From Candidatus Bathyarchaeota archaeon (lineage in GTDB: Archaea > Thermoproteota > Bathyarchaeia > TCS64), in contig JAUYEB010000306.1 of NCBI GenBank assembly GCA_030691555.1, positions 1 to 6,139 of the forward strand: a DNA stretch of 6,139 nucleotides. The letters are read 5' to 3'. A model generated the notes under the pieces. The model searched no databases and was not told the origin of the DNA. It was given only the letters and a program-made list of their open reading frames with translations. The translations under genes were made by a program, and so were the position numbers. Below are positions 5,756 to 6,139 of the stretch, in pieces (position 1 is the first letter of the stretch; each line of letters begins with the position of its first letter).

Positions 5756-5762
5756 TTTATAA
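5756..5762 (+). promoter_or_regulatory. TATA box of the DUF1512 gene
   Basis: TTTATAA (core 5757-5762), preceded by AAGG, is centred about 35 bp before the ATG at 5795. The predicted start point near 5786 gives a leader of under 10 nt. Confidence 0.65.
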
Positions 5763-5794
5763 CCCTATGCCTGTCTTCAACAGCACTGATCGTA

Positions 5795-6139
5795 ATGGTA
5801 CTCCTCCTCGCGCAGGTCCTCCAGAGCCAGGGCCAAGGAACCGACGTTAACGTGATCCTTCAGACGCTCTACAGCTTCGCCTTCATCATCTACCTATTCT
5901 ACGCACAGAGGATACAGACGCTGCAGATGCTGCGGCAGATCGAGATGACGCTGAGGAAGGTCAAGATAGTCAAGGACGACGCTAGGAACGCAGCGATAAA
6001 GACGATCTCGGAGATCGGTAAGCCGACCGGGGACATCGCACCGCGCGTCGACAGGTTCATCGACTTCTTCAGCATAGGGCTGGAGAGCATGGACCCCGCG
6101 GGGATAGTGGACAAGATGGACCACCTCCTGAAGACGAAC
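5795..6139 (+). CDS. DUF1512-family archaeal membrane protein (5' part, cut by window end)
   Basis: The frame opens at ATG 5795 and is still open at the last base, giving 115 residues of a family whose members are usually near 370. One hydrophobic helix lies at about 18-37 (VNVILQTLYSFAFIIYLFYA) and runs into QRIQTLQMLRQIEMTLRKV, a long charged cytoplasmic helix. Then come DDARNAAIKTISEIG and IAPRVDRFIDFFSIGLESMDPAGIVDKMDH. The QRIQ motif after the helix and the PRVDRFIDFF...DPAGIV block are what I recognise as DUF1512, found in archaea and without a firm function. It is divergent from the ABC transporter and shares a 150-bp promoter region with it. The TATA box and nearly leaderless ATG support this start. 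The assignment is from memory of the family, not a search. Confidence 0.8.
   Translation, partial: MVLLLAQVLQSQGQGTDVNVILQTLYSFAFIIYLFYAQRIQTLQMLRQIEMTLRKVKIVKDDARNAAIKTISEIGKPTGDIAPRVDRFIDFFSIGLESMDPAGIVDKMDHLLKTN

Noticed and set aside
5894..6124. Two minus-strand frames near the right end
   Set aside because: They are antisense to the DUF1512 frame, which has a promoter, a clear membrane helix and family motifs.

Overview
The window reads as archaeal chromosome from a GC-rich member of the TACK (Thermoproteota) side of the Archaea. The evidence is a tRNA-Trp with an intron at the archaeal 37/38 position, a 5S rRNA gene standing alone behind a well-placed TATA box, promoters made of a TATA element about 26 bp upstream of near-leaderless starts, Shine-Dalgarno sequences of the GGTGA type only inside operons, heavy use of AGG and ATA codons, and a DUF1512-type protein, a family known from archaea. 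A Nitrososphaeria- or Aigarchaeota-like source is a guess, and the exact lineage cannot be fixed from this sequence.

Layout from left to right: (1) tRNA-Trp(CCA) with a 56-nt intron on the minus strand (1-133). (2) A small ASCH-domain protein on the plus strand (221-541). (3) A minus-strand two-gene unit (1586 down to 653). It encodes a Ser/Thr-rich exported or membrane-anchored protein and a one-helix membrane protein with a coiled coil. I recognise neither. The second gene ends at a TAG, but the same frame continues with coding character for 38 more codons and then stops tail-to-tail against the ASCH gene. (4) 5S rRNA on the plus strand (about 1773-1898). (5) A minus-strand operon of a MacB/FtsX-type ABC exporter: a 940-residue permease with two FtsX halves fused in one chain, followed by its ATPase with an ATGA stop/start overlap and a T-run terminator. 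(6) A 150-bp divergent promoter region carrying several short repeats and palindromes. (7) The 5' part of a DUF1512-family membrane protein on the plus strand, cut by the window end.

The transporter genes clearly work together. The permease forms a pseudo-dimer of two FtsX units, so a single chain with two ATPase subunits would give a complete transporter, of a kind that usually moves lipids, lipoproteins, peptides or drugs, or does mechanical work at the envelope. The two unrecognised membrane genes next to the 5S gene form their own unit and have no visible link to the transporter. I saw no insertion sequence, CRISPR array or integrase. The points most worth a second look are the kink-turn-like C'/D' element in the tRNA intron and the interrupted C-terminal tail at 536-655.
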